The notes beneath the pieces are model-generated. The model worked only from the letters and a program-made list of their open reading frames with translations. It was not told the DNA's origin and searched no databases. A program made the translations under genes and the position numbers. Positions 1 to 8,789 of a stretch of DNA of 64,000 nucleotides are shown one piece after another. The stretch spans positions 930,001-994,000 of the forward strand of contig NZ_CP115768.1 of NCBI RefSeq assembly GCF_027912835.1, given 5' to 3'. Origin of the DNA: Paracoccus sediminicola (lineage in GTDB: Bacteria > Pseudomonadota > Alphaproteobacteria > Rhodobacterales > Rhodobacteraceae). Each line of letters opens with the position of its first letter. Position 1 is the first letter of the stretch.

Positions 1-730
1 ATTCCTGCCGCGCGGCGATGTTGGACATGGACAGGCTTTCAGTGCCGATATCCTTCAGATCGAGCAGGGTCAGCCCGCGCGGGAACAGCTCGCGGAAGAT
101 CACCCGCTCGGCGAAACCCGGCGCGACGCGAAAGCCGATGCGCTTCGACAGCTCGCTCAGCGCCGAGCCGACCTTGCGCTTGTTGTGCATCTGCTGCGAG
201 CCGAGCCGGTTGCGCAGCACGATCCAGTCGATCGGTCCGGCACCGGCCGCCAGCCGGCCCTGCCGCGCGCTCCAGACCATTTCGGCATAGATCGACGGAC
301 CCAGCACCTTTCCGTCCGGCGCCATGCGGGCCAGCAGATCGAAATCGATGAAGCTGTCATTCAGCGGCGTGATCAGCGTATCGGCCAGCATATGCGCCAT
401 CTGCGCCAGCTTGGTATGCGAGCCGGGGCAGTCGATCAGGATGAAGTCGTGATCGGGGTCGAGATCCTCCATCGCGCGCGACAGCGGGTCGGTGTCGTTC
501 GGCGACTGCGCATCGATCCGGCCGAGCGTCGGGGTCGCGAGATCCAGCTCCTGTTTCTGCGTGAAATGGGCACGGTTCTCCAGATAGCGCCCGAAGCTGC
601 GCTGCCTTATATCCAGATCCAGAGCCGCCACGCGATGCCCCATCCGCGCCAGCGCCGTCGCCACATGCATCGAGGTGGTCGACTTCCCCGAGCCGCCTTT
701 CTCGTTTCCGACGACGATGATATGCGCCAC
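1..730 (-). CDS. mipZ: MipZ division-plane positioning ATPase (3' end cut by window)
   Basis: ParA/MinD-family ATPase that binds ParB near the origin and inhibits FtsZ assembly away from midcell in alphaproteobacteria. The start is a GTG at 730; the first residues VAHIIVVGNEKGGSGKSTT contain the deviant Walker A motif KGGSGKST at about 11-18. Further on LIDCPGSHTKLAQ (switch II region) and ADTLITPLNDSFIDFDLL are typical of MipZ rather than ParA. About 243 codons are present; the family is about 270 aa, so only the C-terminus is lost off the left edge. It is divergent from the L,D-transpeptidase, with 223 nt between them that could hold both promoters. The family call is by recognised motifs; the choice of GTG is inference because no in-frame ATG precedes the P-loop. 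Confidence 0.9.
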   Translation of the reverse strand, partial: MAHIIVVGNEKGGSGKSTTSMHVATALARMGHRVAALDLDIRQRSFGRYLENRAHFTQKQELDLATPTLGRIDAQSPNDTDPLSRAMEDLDPDHDFILIDCPGSHTKLAQMAHMLADTLITPLNDSFIDFDLLARMAPDGKVLGPSIYAEMVWSARQGRLAAGAGPIDWIVLRNRLGSQQMHNKRKVGSALSELSKRIGFRVAPGFAERVIFRELFPRGLTLLDLKDIGTESLSMSNIAARQE

Positions 731-953
731 GTCTGGCCTCCGCGCTGAACCGCGCGGACCCTAGCGGCAGGGCGAGGCGATGAAAAGCCGAAGCGCGGAG
801 GAAAGCTGTGGACAATTCGCGACGGCCCGCGCCGACATAAACCGATCGTGACCAGAATTCGCTTGAACCTCTAGTTGCTGTAGGTAGTAGCTCTGCCTGA
901 TCGAAATCTGGCTTCGCCAGCCGGGCACAACCGCATCCAACGAAAACGGGACC

Positions 954-1622
954 ATGCTGACAAGACGACATTTCATCCGCACCACCACGGCGCTGTTCTC
1001 GGCCTCGATGACCGCCAGCCCGCTTCTGGCCAGCACCTGGCCGACCGGAGCGGAGAAGGCAGCATGGGACGCGCAGGTCACGCCGCCCGGCTATGATCCG
1101 GCCACCTCGAATCCCTGGGGGCTGCATCCCCGCTTCCTGCCGCAGCGCGTTCAGGCGAATTACGGCCTGGTGCCGGGGGATATCCATGTCGATGCCGTGG
1201 CGCGGTATCTCTATCACATCGAAGAGGGCGGCACGGCGATGCGTTACGGCGTGGCCATCGGGCGCGGCGATCTCTATGAGCCGGGCACCTACACGATCAA
1301 GCGCAAGGTCGAGTGGCCGCATTGGACGCCGACCCGGAACATGATCGAGCGCGAGCCCGAGGTTTACGCGCAATATGAAGACGGGATGGAGCCGGGGCCG
1401 GAAAACGCGCTCGGCTCGCGGGCGCTGTATCTTTATGTCGGCGACCGCGACACCTATCTGCGCATCCACGGCACGCCCTTCCCGCGTTCGATCGGCAGCC
1501 GCGCCAGCTCGGGCTGCGTGCGGATGGTGATGGCCCATATCATCACGCTCTATCCGCAGGTGGCGATGGGCTCGACCGCCTATCTCTATGACGCCGACGG
1601 TACCGTCACCGCGCGCAGCTGA
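954..1622 (+). CDS. L,D-transpeptidase (YkuD domain), Tat-exported
   Basis: Periplasmic L,D-transpeptidase that forms 3-3 peptidoglycan crosslinks or attaches proteins to peptidoglycan. The 222-aa product begins with a twin-arginine type signal (RRHFIRTTTALF, residues 4-15) followed by a hydrophobic stretch and ends in the YkuD catalytic signature: H172-G-T and SSGC-V-R with the nucleophile Cys188. Strong rho-independent hairpin follows 24 nt after the stop. The gene stands alone between mipZ (divergent) and a lipoprotein gene (convergent). Substrate preference within the family cannot be read from sequence. Confidence 0.9.
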   Translation: MLTRRHFIRTTTALFSASMTASPLLASTWPTGAEKAAWDAQVTPPGYDPATSNPWGLHPRFLPQRVQANYGLVPGDIHVDAVARYLYHIEEGGTAMRYGVAIGRGDLYEPGTYTIKRKVEWPHWTPTRNMIEREPEVYAQYEDGMEPGPENALGSRALYLYVGDRDTYLRIHGTPFPRSIGSRASSGCVRMVMAHIITLYPQVAMGSTAYLYDADGTVTARS

Positions 1623-1645
1623 GCCGGCGCATATGGCGCGAAGGA

Positions 1646-1680
1646 AAACCGCCGGGCGCGATGCCCGGCGGTTTCGTCAT
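1646..1680. terminator. Bidirectional rho-independent terminator
   Basis: A perfect 12-bp stem (AAACCGCCGGGC, 1646-1657, with its complement at 1663-1674) and a 5-nt loop, with T-rich sequence on both sides. It lies between the convergent L,D-transpeptidase and lipoprotein genes and can serve both. Confidence 0.85.
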
Positions 1681-1682
1681 TT

Positions 1683-1955
1683 TCAGACGCTGGTCGCGTT
1701 GCAGATCTGGTTGCCGTTGGCGGCGCGCAGCGGCACGCGCGTCGTCTCTACCGGGCCGGCATAATAGTACCAGTAGCAGCCATCAGAGGGCTCGAACTCG
1801 ACTGTGCTGAGATCCTGGTTCGGCCCGGCAATGGCCAGAACCTGCGGCGGGATCTCATTCTGCGGCGGGGTATCCTCGACGGGTTCGGGCGAGCGCGCGG
1901 CGCAGCCGGCGGTGATCAGCGCCGCCGCTGCCAGGATTGCGTAACGTATGGCCAT
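1683..1955 (-). CDS. Small outer-membrane-type lipoprotein, function unknown
   Basis: 90-aa protein with a short lipoprotein signal peptide and lipobox ITAG-C (Cys18), so it should be lipidated and anchored in the envelope. The mature part starts with a Pro/Glu-rich linker (about 19-38) and then has a compact domain with two cysteines (near residues 60 and 86) and aromatic residues (CYWYYYAG). I do not recognise a named family. It is the last gene before the bidirectional terminator and lies downstream of the rpmE terminator, so it is probably transcribed on its own. Confidence 0.75.
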   Translation of the reverse strand: MAIRYAILAAAALITAGCAARSPEPVEDTPPQNEIPPQVLAIAGPNQDLSTVEFEPSDGCYWYYYAGPVETTRVPLRAANGNQICNATSV

Positions 1956-2042
1956 GAGCAGGTCTCCGGTTCAAAGGGCAAAGAGGTCAGGGGCAGCCTC
2001 ACACCGGCTTTCTGTGAACTCAAGCCTTAACGCCCTGCCAGA

Positions 2043-2068
2043 ATGCCGCAGCGCTTCGGCTGTGGCAT
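2043..2068. other. Hairpin upstream of the lipoprotein gene
   Basis: A 10-bp inverted repeat with one G-T pair (ATGCCGCAGC at 2043-2052 and its partner at 2059-2068) with a 6-nt loop. It lies just beyond the rpmE terminator in the 180-nt gap before the lipoprotein gene. No T-tract follows on either strand, so it is not an obvious terminator; role unknown. Confidence 0.45.
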
Positions 2069-2080
2069 ACTGGCATGCGC

Positions 2081-2112
2081 AAAGAAAAACGCCGCCCCTC
2101 GGGACGGCGTTT
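2081..2112 (-). terminator. Terminator of the rpsP-rimM-trmD-rplS-rpmE genes
   Basis: On the minus strand AAACGCCG pairs with CGGCGTTT around a CCC/GGG-containing apex and is followed by TTTTTCTTT. It begins 23 nt after the rpmE stop codon. Confidence 0.85.
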
Positions 2113-2135
2113 CCGGTTTGCACGGGGCAGGGCAA

Positions 2136-2357
2136 TCAGAAGCCCAGGCCGGCATATTTGTTCTTGAACTTCGACACGCGGCCGCCGGCATCCATCAGCC
2201 GGGCCGAGCCGCCGGTCCATGCCGGGTGCGAGGTCGGGTCGATATCCAGCGTCATCGTGTCGCCCTCGGCGCCCCAGGTCGAACGGACCTGATAGGTGGT
2301 GCCGTCGGTCATCTTGACGTCGATCATGTGATAGTCGGGGTGAATGCCTTGTTTCAT
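2136..2357 (-). CDS. rpmE: 50S ribosomal protein L31
   Basis: 73-aa L31, a small protein of the large ribosomal subunit at the intersubunit bridge. It starts with the family's [10 protein letters not shown] and shows the HPAWTGG motif in the C-terminal half. Zinc-binding cysteines are absent, so this is the C-minus form that does not depend on zinc. It follows rplS by 12 nt and precedes a strong terminator, marking the end of the ribosomal operon. Confidence 0.97.
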   Translation of the reverse strand: MKQGIHPDYHMIDVKMTDGTTYQVRSTWGAEGDTMTLDIDPTSHPAWTGGSARLMDAGGRVSKFKNKYAGLGF

Positions 2358-2369
2358 CGTGCCGGCTCC

Positions 2370-2759
2370 TTACGCGTTTGCTTCGGCGCTTTTCGGCGCG
2401 CGGTAGTTGGTCTTCTCGGCGATACGGGCCGACTTGCCGCGGCGCGAGCGCAGGTAATACAGCTTGGCGCGGCGGACCTTGCCGCGGCGGACCACGGTGA
2501 TCGCGTCGATATTGGTCGAATAGAGCGGGAACACACGCTCCACGCCTTCGCCGAAGGAAATCTTGCGGACCGTGAAGCTGGCACCGATGCCGTTGCCGCC
2601 CTTGCGGGAGATGCAGACGCCTTCATAGTTCTGCACACGGGTCCGGGTGCCCTCGGTCACCTTGTAGCCGACGCGGATCGTGTCGCCGGCCTTGAAATCC
2701 GGAATGTCTTTGCCGAGTTCGGCAATCTGCTCGGCTTCGAGCTGTGCGATCAGGTTCAT
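2370..2759 (-). CDS. rplS: 50S ribosomal protein L19
   Basis: 129-aa L19, located at the 30S-50S interface. Conserved blocks [30 protein letters not shown] and [14 protein letters not shown] are all present at full length. The start codon overlaps the trmD stop by 4 nt (ATGA arrangement), showing translational coupling with tRNA methylation gene trmD as in many bacteria. Confidence 0.98.
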   Translation of the reverse strand: MNLIAQLEAEQIAELGKDIPDFKAGDTIRVGYKVTEGTRTRVQNYEGVCISRKGGNGIGASFTVRKISFGEGVERVFPLYSTNIDAITVVRRGKVRRAKLYYLRSRRGKSARIAEKTNYRAPKSAEANA

Positions 2760-3628
2760 CGCGGTTCATCCTTGTCTTGCGCGGGTTCGTTCCCCGCTTG
2801 GTGTGATGCGCCCGAGAGCTGTGCGTCCTTTGCCGGGTCATGATCGGTGCCGGTGATCCGGTCCCGATATGCCCGCCACAGGTCGGGGCGGCGTTGCTTT
2901 GTCAGCCTTTCGGCCTCGTCTCGCCGCCAAGCAGCAATGGCCGCGTGATTTCCGGACATGATGACATCCGGGATCCTGCGGCCTTCCCACTCGGCGGGGC
3001 GAGTATATTGCGGGTGTTCAAGCAAACCGTCCGAAAAGGACTCTTCAGCCAGCGATGCCTGATTCCCGACGACGCGCGGTATAAGCCGAACCGTCGCATC
3101 GATCAAGACCTGAGCGGCGAGTTCCCCACCGGTGAGGACATAATCCCCGATCGAGATCTCCTCGACACCATGCGCGTCCAGTACACGCTGGTCCACGCCC
3201 TCGAAACGGCCGCAGATCAGCGTGACGCCGGGGCCCGCGGCCAGAGCGCGGGCGCGGTGCTGGGTCAGCGGCCTGCCGCGGGGTGAAAGATACATCACCG
3301 GCAGCCGGTCCCCGGCTTCGCGCAAAGCCGCGTCCATCACATCGGGCCGGATCACCATCCCCGCCCCGCCGCCCGCCGGCGTGTCATCGACATTGAGATG
3401 CTTGCCGACGCCATGCGCGCGCAGCGGGATGCTGCGCAGGTTCCACAGCCCCTCATGCAGCGCCCGCCCGGTCAGCGACAGGCCCAGCACGCCGGGAAAC
3501 GCTTCAGGGAACAGCGTGATCACATTCGCCGTCCACGCGCCCGCCACCTGCGGCTCGGCCATCAGGTCGCGCGGCTTGCGGCTGCCCCGCGCGGACAGCC
3601 TGCCGTGGGATTTCGGCGGCGCGGTCAT
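2756..3628 (-). CDS. trmD: tRNA (guanine-37-N1)-methyltransferase
   Basis: Methylates G37 next to the anticodon of tRNAs reading CNN codons, preventing +1 frameshifting; S-adenosylmethionine is the donor. The core starts at [11 protein letters not shown] (about residue 36) and contains [22 protein letters not shown] and the trefoil-knot motif YVLTGGELA. At 290 aa it is longer than E. coli TrmD (255) because of a basic N-terminal extension and a charged C-terminal tail. Start and stop both overlap neighbours by 4 nt (rimM upstream, rplS downstream). Confidence 0.97.
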   Translation of the reverse strand: MTAPPKSHGRLSARGSRKPRDLMAEPQVAGAWTANVITLFPEAFPGVLGLSLTGRALHEGLWNLRSIPLRAHGVGKHLNVDDTPAGGGAGMVIRPDVMDAALREAGDRLPVMYLSPRGRPLTQHRARALAAGPGVTLICGRFEGVDQRVLDAHGVEEISIGDYVLTGGELAAQVLIDATVRLIPRVVGNQASLAEESFSDGLLEHPQYTRPAEWEGRRIPDVIMSGNHAAIAAWRRDEAERLTKQRRPDLWRAYRDRITGTDHDPAKDAQLSGASHQAGNEPAQDKDEPR

Positions 3629-4119
3629 TCGTCCGAGCCGGGCGGATCGGCAATGATGCGCCCCGCGCTCAGATCCACGGTCGGGACGATCTCGCGGGTG
3701 AAGGGCAGCAGAAGCGGCTGCGGCCCCGAGATTTCCAGAATATCGCCCGCGCCGTGATCGTAGATCGCGCGGACCCGGCCCAGCAGCTTGCCGCCGGGGT
3801 CGTAAACCTCCAGCCCGATCAGATCGGCATGGTAGAATTCATCGTCGGGCAGCGAGGGCAGGGCGTCGCGCGCGGCCCAGAGTGTGGTGCCTTTCAGCGC
3901 CTCGGCATGTTCGCGGGTCGAGACGCCGGACAGCCGCGCCCCGAGCCCGCCGGTGACCGGCCGGGTCAGGGTCACGGTAAAGCTGCGCGCGCCGTCCTCG
4001 GTGGTCAGGGGACCGTAAGCGGCGATGTCCTCGGGCGTGGCGGTGAAGCTTTTCAGCCGCGCCTCGCCCTTGACGCCGAATGCGCCTGCGATGGCGCCTA
4101 CGCAGATCCTGTCGGTCAT
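3625..4119 (-). CDS. rimM: Ribosome maturation factor RimM
   Basis: 164-aa 16S rRNA processing factor that binds S19 and helps mature the 30S head. The start at 4119 ([24 protein letters not shown]) is chosen because the family begins there and AAGGGGG lies about 9 nt upstream; an in-frame ATG farther upstream would add 28 Cys/Pro-rich residues with no family support. The N-terminal RimM barrel is followed by the PRC-barrel half ([15 protein letters not shown]). Ends in a 4-nt overlap with trmD. Confidence 0.95.
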   Translation of the reverse strand: MTDRICVGAIAGAFGVKGEARLKSFTATPEDIAAYGPLTTEDGARSFTVTLTRPVTGGLGARLSGVSTREHAEALKGTTLWAARDALPSLPDDEFYHADLIGLEVYDPGGKLLGRVRAIYDHGAGDILEISGPQPLLLPFTREIVPTVDLSAGRIIADPPGSDE

Positions 4120-4224
4120 CGCTCTGGCCCCCTTGCACAAGCGGTCGCAATCCGGAGGTGCCGCGCATGGGCACGGCACCCCCGATAGCGCAGCGGCCCG
4201 CAAAGAGGACGGGCCGGCACTGGC

Positions 4225-4674
4225 TTATTCCGACGCGGTTTCCTCGGCCGGAGCGTCATCGGCGGGGGCTTCCTCCGCCGGAGCGTTCTTAGCCTCTTCC
4301 GCGGCGCGCTTGGCTTCCTCTTCGGCTTCCTTGGCGGCGGCGGCCTTGTCCTCGCGCTCCTTGATGCGGTCCTGAGCCTTCTTGCCGGGCTGGGCCTTCT
4401 TCATGTTCTTGCGCTCGGCCTTTTCGCGGACGCCTGCGGCTTCGAGGAAGCGGGCGATGCGGTCGGTGGGCTGTGCGCCCTGGCCGAGCCAGTATTCCAC
4501 ACGCTCCATGTTCATCTGGACGCGCTGCTCGCTGTCCTTCGGCAGAAGCGGGTTATAGGTGCCCAGCTTCTCAATGAAGCGGCCATCGCGCGGCATGCGA
4601 GAATCGGTTGCGACGATCGCGTAATGGGGGCGCTTTTTCGAGCCACCACGGGCGAGACGAATTTTCATGGCCAT
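4225..4674 (-). CDS. rpsP: 30S ribosomal protein S16 with long acidic tail
   Basis: The first 80 residues ([21 protein letters not shown], then [13 protein letters not shown]) are standard S16. The protein reaches 149 aa, almost twice the E. coli length, through a lysine-rich stretch and then an Ala/Glu-rich acidic tail of about 50 residues; such tails occur in alphaproteobacterial S16. It opens the rpsP-rimM-trmD-rplS-rpmE set and is followed by a 105-nt gap before rimM. Confidence 0.97.
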   Translation of the reverse strand: MAMKIRLARGGSKKRPHYAIVATDSRMPRDGRFIEKLGTYNPLLPKDSEQRVQMNMERVEYWLGQGAQPTDRIARFLEAAGVREKAERKNMKKAQPGKKAQDRIKEREDKAAAAKEAEEEAKRAAEEAKNAPAEEAPADDAPAEETASE

Positions 4675-4722
4675 TGCGTTTTCTCCTTTGGAATGGCGGG
4701 TTTGAGACGCAGACTTGAAGCG

Positions 4723-5019
4723 TCACGATTGGAAGGTTTCGTGATGTCGGATGACCTCCGCGATCACGAAATTGAGGAATTTGCGCGCGAATTCCGGGTC
4801 GAGATCGGCCTCGCGCGCGAGGCGTTCCAGCCGCTCGATCTGCGCAGCTTCGCGCGAGGGATCGGACGGCGGAAGGTCGTGTTCGGCTTTGAGCTTGCCG
4901 ACAGCCTGGGTGCGCTTGAACCTCTCGGCCAGCGTATAGACAAGGATCGCGTCGAGCCGGTCGATGCTGTCGCGATGTTCGGCCAGAAGGGCTGCGGCGC
5001 GGGTGACGGGATCGGTCAT
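4723..5019 (-). CDS. Chorismate mutase, AroQ class (type II)
   Basis: 98-aa all-helical chorismate mutase converting chorismate to prephenate for Phe and Tyr synthesis. Helix 1 carries RDSIDRLDAILVYTLAER (active-site Arg and Asp pattern), then KLKAEHDLPPSDPSRE and a third helix ending near EVIRHHETFQS. The ATG at 5019 is chosen because the family starts there; the open frame farther upstream is out of family. It lies between a GNAT gene and rpsP, and the dehydratase of the same pathway, pheA, is found at 14.7-15.6 kb. Confidence 0.92.
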   Translation of the reverse strand: MTDPVTRAAALLAEHRDSIDRLDAILVYTLAERFKRTQAVGKLKAEHDLPPSDPSREAAQIERLERLAREADLDPEFARKFLNFVIAEVIRHHETFQS

Positions 5020-5124
5020 GCGAGCCTCCGAAGCTTCTGTGCGGCGCGTATACCGCACGCCGACAGGCTGTGCACCGCATATACACCGGCAGTGGTGGCG
5101 CAGGCGCGCTTGCCGGCGCGCAGG

Positions 5125-5160
5125 CCGGGGGCGCTGCCCCCGGACCCCCGGGATATTTCG
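5125..5160. repeat. Intergenic palindromic repeat (stem-loop)
   Basis: CCGGGGG (5125-5131) pairs with CCCCCGG (5137-5143) around CGCTG, followed by ACCCCCGGGATATTT. From memory, hairpins of this kind are common downstream of genes in Rhodobacter and Paracoccus genomes. Here it sits 20 nt after the GNAT stop, between that gene and the chorismate mutase. No second copy was noticed in this window. Confidence 0.6.
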
Positions 5161-5179
5161 GTCAGGATGAAGGCGCGGA

Positions 5180-5728
5180 TCATGCGGCACCTGCCGGGTG
5201 ACGGAACACCATGACCGGGTCTTCGGTGTCGGGACCGGCGGCCGCCGGGTCATGAGTCGCGCCGAGGCGTTTTGCCAGCGCGATAGAGCGGTGGTTCTGC
5301 GGGTCGATATAGCTGACGATATCGGTCCAGCCATGAATCTTGCGCGAGAAGTCGCGCGCGGCGGATGCGGCTTCAAAGGCGTAGCCCTTGCCCTCGGCAT
5401 CCGGGGTCCAGATCGTCCAGCCGATCTCATGCTCGGGCCAGCCGGCAGGGAACCACATGCCCGCCATGCCGATCGGGATGGCGCTGTCCTTGGCGCTGAA
5501 AACGAACATGCCATAGCCGCGCAGAACCCAATGGCCGATCACATGGCCGAAGCCGCGCCACATGGCAGCCTCGGTCTTATCGCTCCCGCCGCCGATGAAG
5601 CGGGCGCGGTCGGTCAGCGTGAAGTCGCGCCAATAGGGCCAGTCGGCGGCAGCAGGTGCGCGCAGAATCAGCCGCTCGGTTTCGAGAACCGGCGCGTCGA
5701 TCCTGATTATGGCGGTGTCGCGTGACAT
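5180..5728 (-). CDS. GNAT N-acetyltransferase, RimJ/RimL type
   Basis: 182-aa acetyl-CoA-dependent acetyltransferase. It opens with the RimJ/RimL hallmark LETERLILRAP (about residue 15) and has the beta4/acetyl-CoA region ending in EGKGYAFEAA and the NHRSIALAKRLGA motif near the end. The acceptor (protein N-terminus, antibiotic or small molecule) cannot be deduced. Starts 3 nt after ffh, so it is expressed with it. Confidence 0.85.
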   Translation of the reverse strand: MSRDTAIIRIDAPVLETERLILRAPAAADWPYWRDFTLTDRARFIGGGSDKTEAAMWRGFGHVIGHWVLRGYGMFVFSAKDSAIPIGMAGMWFPAGWPEHEIGWTIWTPDAEGKGYAFEAASAARDFSRKIHGWTDIVSYIDPQNHRSIALAKRLGATHDPAAAGPDTEDPVMVFRHPAGAA

Positions 5729-5731
5729 GGG

Positions 5732-7225
5732 TTACTTCTTCCCGAACAGCCCCGAAAGCCCGCCCGGCAGGCCCGCACCGCCCAGCTGGCCGCCAAGCCC
5801 CTTGGGGTCCTGCAGCATCTTGGTCGCCTCGGCCATTTTCGTCGGATCAACATTTTCCATGTCGGGCAGTCCGCCGCCCTTGCCGGTCATGGCGCGCATG
5901 GCCTGTTTCAGCATGCCGCCCTTCATCTTGCCGAGCTTCTTCATCGTGTCGGCCATCTGGCGCTGCATTTTCAGAAGCTTGTTGAGTTCCGATACCTCCA
6001 TCCCGGCGCCCGCCGCGATGCGTTTCTTGCGGGAGGCCTGAAGCAGGGCAGGGTTGGCGCGTTCCTTCTTGGTCATGGAGTTGATCAGGGCGATCTGGCG
6101 GCGGATCATCCTGTCGTCCATGCCGGCCTCTTCCGCCTGTTTGGCCATTTTCTGCATGCCCGGCATCATCTGCATGATCGAGCCCATGCCGCCCATCTTC
6201 TGCATCTGCTCAAGTTGGCTGCGAAGGTCGTTCATGTTGAACATGCCCTTCTGGAAGCGCTTCATCATGCGCTCGGCCTGTTCGACCTCGAGCACTTCCT
6301 GGGCCTTCTCGACAAGCGCCACGATGTCGCCCATGCCGAGGATGCGGCCGGCGACACGCTGCGCGTCGAAGGATTCGAGCGCGTCCATCTTCTCGCCCAG
6401 GCCGACGAAGCGGATAGGCTTGCCGGTGACGGCACGCATGGACAGTGCTGCACCGCCGCGCCCGTCGCCATCCATCCGGGTCAGCACGACGCCGGAAATC
6501 CCGACCTTGCCGTCGAATTCGGTGGCGACATTCACCGCGTCCTGACCGGTCAGGCCATCGACGACCAGCAGCGTTTCGCGCGGGTTGGCGACGTCGCGGA
6601 CGGCCTGCACCTCGTCCATCAGCACTTCGTCGATATGCAGGCGGCCCGCCGTATCCAGCATATAGACGTCATAGCCGCCAAGCGTGGCCTGCTGCTTCGC
6701 GCGTCTTGCGATCTGGACGGCGCTTTCGCCCTTGACGATGGGCAGCGTGTCCACGCCGATCTGGGTGCCGAGAATGGCCAGCTGTTCCATCGCCGCGGGA
6801 CGGTTCGTGTCCAGCGAGGCCATCAGCACCTTCTTCTTCTCGCGATCCTTCAGCCTCTTGGCCAGCTTGGCGGTGGTGGTGGTCTTGCCCGAGCCCTGAA
6901 GCCCGACCATCAGGATCGGCGCGGGCGGGTTGTCGATGCGCAACGCGTCGGGTTCGCCCTCGCCCTGAAGGGTCTTGATCAGCTCGTCATGGACGATCTT
7001 CACGACCCGCTGGCCCGGTGTCACCGATTTCGTGACCGCAGCGCCCGTGGCCTTGCCGGTCACCGCTTTGACAAAGCTGCGGGCGACGGGCAGCGAGACA
7101 TCGGCTTCCAGAAGCGCGGTGCGGACCTCGCGCATGGCGGCGGTGACGTCATCCTCGGTCAGGGCACCCTGCTTGGTCAGCCGGTCGAAGACGCCGCCAA
7201 GACGGTCGGAAAGATTCTCGAACAT
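5732..7225 (-). CDS. ffh: Signal recognition particle GTPase Ffh
   Basis: 497-aa SRP54 homologue that binds 4.5S RNA (ffs, 11.3 kb here) and targets membrane proteins to FtsY and SecYEG. Start MFENLSDRLGG at 7225 is preceded by AGGAGG with a short spacer; an in-frame upstream ATG lacks this. G motifs: GLQGSGKTTTTAKLA (G1, near 105), DTAGRLHID (G3) and LTRMDGDGRGG (G4). The C-terminal M domain is methionine-rich with MMKRFQKG and MQKMGGMG blocks and a Gly-rich end. First gene of the minus-strand run that continues to rpmE. Confidence 0.97.
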   Translation of the reverse strand: MFENLSDRLGGVFDRLTKQGALTEDDVTAAMREVRTALLEADVSLPVARSFVKAVTGKATGAAVTKSVTPGQRVVKIVHDELIKTLQGEGEPDALRIDNPPAPILMVGLQGSGKTTTTAKLAKRLKDREKKKVLMASLDTNRPAAMEQLAILGTQIGVDTLPIVKGESAVQIARRAKQQATLGGYDVYMLDTAGRLHIDEVLMDEVQAVRDVANPRETLLVVDGLTGQDAVNVATEFDGKVGISGVVLTRMDGDGRGGAALSMRAVTGKPIRFVGLGEKMDALESFDAQRVAGRILGMGDIVALVEKAQEVLEVEQAERMMKRFQKGMFNMNDLRSQLEQMQKMGGMGSIMQMMPGMQKMAKQAEEAGMDDRMIRRQIALINSMTKKERANPALLQASRKKRIAAGAGMEVSELNKLLKMQRQMADTMKKLGKMKGGMLKQAMRAMTGKGGGLPDMENVDPTKMAEATKMLQDPKGLGGQLGGAGLPGGLSGLFGKK

Positions 7226-7455
7226 GCGGGCCTCCTGAGGTCCATGGCAGGGCTGCGCGGGTGCGAAATGCACGAACGCCCCCGTGGGCGCAACGCGCTG
7301 ACGGGGGGCGATCCCCGCGCAAGGTCGGGGACCGGAAGGGCAGACCTTCCGGGAATTGAGCCGTCAGATACGGGGCGCGGCTGCGAAAGTCAAGCAAGGC
7401 CGGGTATTAACGCGATGTTGAGCCTTGGCGGCGTAAGCTGCCCCACGATTCGCCG

Positions 7456-8079
7456 ATGCCGAGGAATGGGCTGCCGATGCTGAAACAGGTCACGATCAAC
7501 GCGGTGCCGATGATGGGCGATATGGTTGTGCCCGCGGTCATGCATATCAGCCACACCATGCCTGATATTCAGATCACCTATCGCAGCACGCTGGATATGG
7601 CGGATCTCTCGGATGGTTGCACGATCGGGGTACGCGCCGGCGTCGAACCCTCGACCCAGGAGATGGAGGTGTCCTGGCTGGGCCGGATCGGGCTCGCCCT
7701 GGTTGCGGCGCCGGAATATATCGCGCAGCGGGGCAAGCCGTCCAGCCCCGCCGATCTGGCGCAGCATGTCTTTGCAAGCAATGATTTCAGCGATGCGGGG
7801 ACGCCCTGGTCGCGATGGCTGCACGAGGTGGTGCCGACCCCGAATATCGTGTTCCGCACCGATGACGAAACCCTTTTGCGGCAGGCGATCAAGTCCGGCC
7901 GCTGCGCCGGATTTCTGCCGATATCCAGCCTGTGCTGGTCGGCGGAACTGGTCGAGATTCTGCCGGCGCGCGAGGAATGGGCCTTACCGCTCTGGCTGGT
8001 CCGCTGCCACAATGCGAGCGAGGCCTGCGTTTCGGTCGGGGCCGAGCTCGCCGACATGATGTCGCGGCAATTGTTCTGA
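7456..8079 (+). pseudogene. LysR-type effector-binding domain without HTH (truncated regulator)
   Basis: The 207-aa frame matches the C-terminal co-inducer (substrate-binding) half of LysR-type regulators: LGRIGLALVAAPEYIAQRG, ADLAQHVFASND, and GRCAGFLPISSLCW. A full LysR protein has an extra 80-90 residue N-terminal HTH, and none of the three forward frames between the ffh start and 7456 encodes one. It is either a decayed gene or an unusual stand-alone effector domain. The start is uncertain (7456 or the ATG at 7477). Confidence 0.65.
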
Positions 8080-8177
8080 GGCTGTGCCAGAACGGCTCTG
8101 TGTCGCGGCGTGTCGGGGCCGCGTTGATCCGGCGCCTGGCTGCGAGACCGCCCCGGCTTGCGGTTGCAGCGCGCCGG

Positions 8178-8774
8178 CTAGAAGCGGCGGCGCGCCCGCA
8201 AGGCTGCGGTGATGGTGCCGTCGTCGAGATAATCCAGCTCGCCCCCGATCGGCACGCCCTGGGCCAGCCCGGTGACGCTCAGCCCGTCGGGCAGGGCGTC
8301 GGCGATGTAATGCGCGGTGGTCTGGCCCTCGACCGTGGCGTTCAGCGCGAGGATGATCTCGGTGATCTCCTCGGGCGCGATCCGGTCCAGCAGGCGCGGG
8401 ATGCCCAGATCCTCGGGCGTGACGTCGTCCAGCGCCGACAGCGTGCCGCCGAGCACGTGATAGCGTCCGCGAAAGGCACGGCCGCGTTCCAGCGCCCAGA
8501 GATCGGCGACATGTTCGACCACGCAGAGCTCTCCGGTCTGGCGCGCGGGATCGGCGCAGATCGGGCAGATGTCGGATTCCGAGATATTGCCGCAGCGCGT
8601 GCAGGGCCGGGCGGTGTCGGCCACGCGCGACATCAGCGAGGCGAGCTGCGCCATCTGGCCGGGCCGCCGACCGATCAGCGACAGCACGATGCGCCGCGCC
8701 GATCGCGGCCCCAGACCGGGCAGCCGCGCCATCGCCGCGATCAGCGCCTGAATATCCTCGCCGCCCTCGGCCAT
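8178..8774 (-). CDS. recR: Recombination mediator RecR
   Basis: 198-aa RecR that works with RecO/RecF to load RecA on gapped DNA. An N-terminal helix-hairpin-helix ([12 protein letters not shown]), a C4 zinc finger (CTRCGN and CPIC, about residues 58-73) and a Toprim domain ([14 protein letters not shown]) are all present. It closes the dnaX-ebfC-recR operon, 15 nt after ebfC. Confidence 0.97.
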   Translation of the reverse strand: MAEGGEDIQALIAAMARLPGLGPRSARRIVLSLIGRRPGQMAQLASLMSRVADTARPCTRCGNISESDICPICADPARQTGELCVVEHVADLWALERGRAFRGRYHVLGGTLSALDDVTPEDLGIPRLLDRIAPEEITEIILALNATVEGQTTAHYIADALPDGLSVTGLAQGVPIGGELDYLDDGTITAALRARRRF

Positions 8775-8789
8775 GCGCGCGGGACCGGC

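Noticed and set aside
357..1538. A 393-codon minus-strand frame spanning mipZ and the L,D-transpeptidase
   Set aside because: Overlaps two genes with clear motifs and has no recognisable domain.
7332..7352. 8-bp inverted repeat CCGGAAGG/CCTTCCGG upstream of ffh
   Set aside because: No T-tract and no known leader element; probably chance in GC-rich DNA, although it lies in the ffh 5' region.
6215..7483. A 422-codon plus-strand frame opposite ffh
   Set aside because: Antisense shadow of ffh; composition is typical of the complementary frame in GC-rich DNA.
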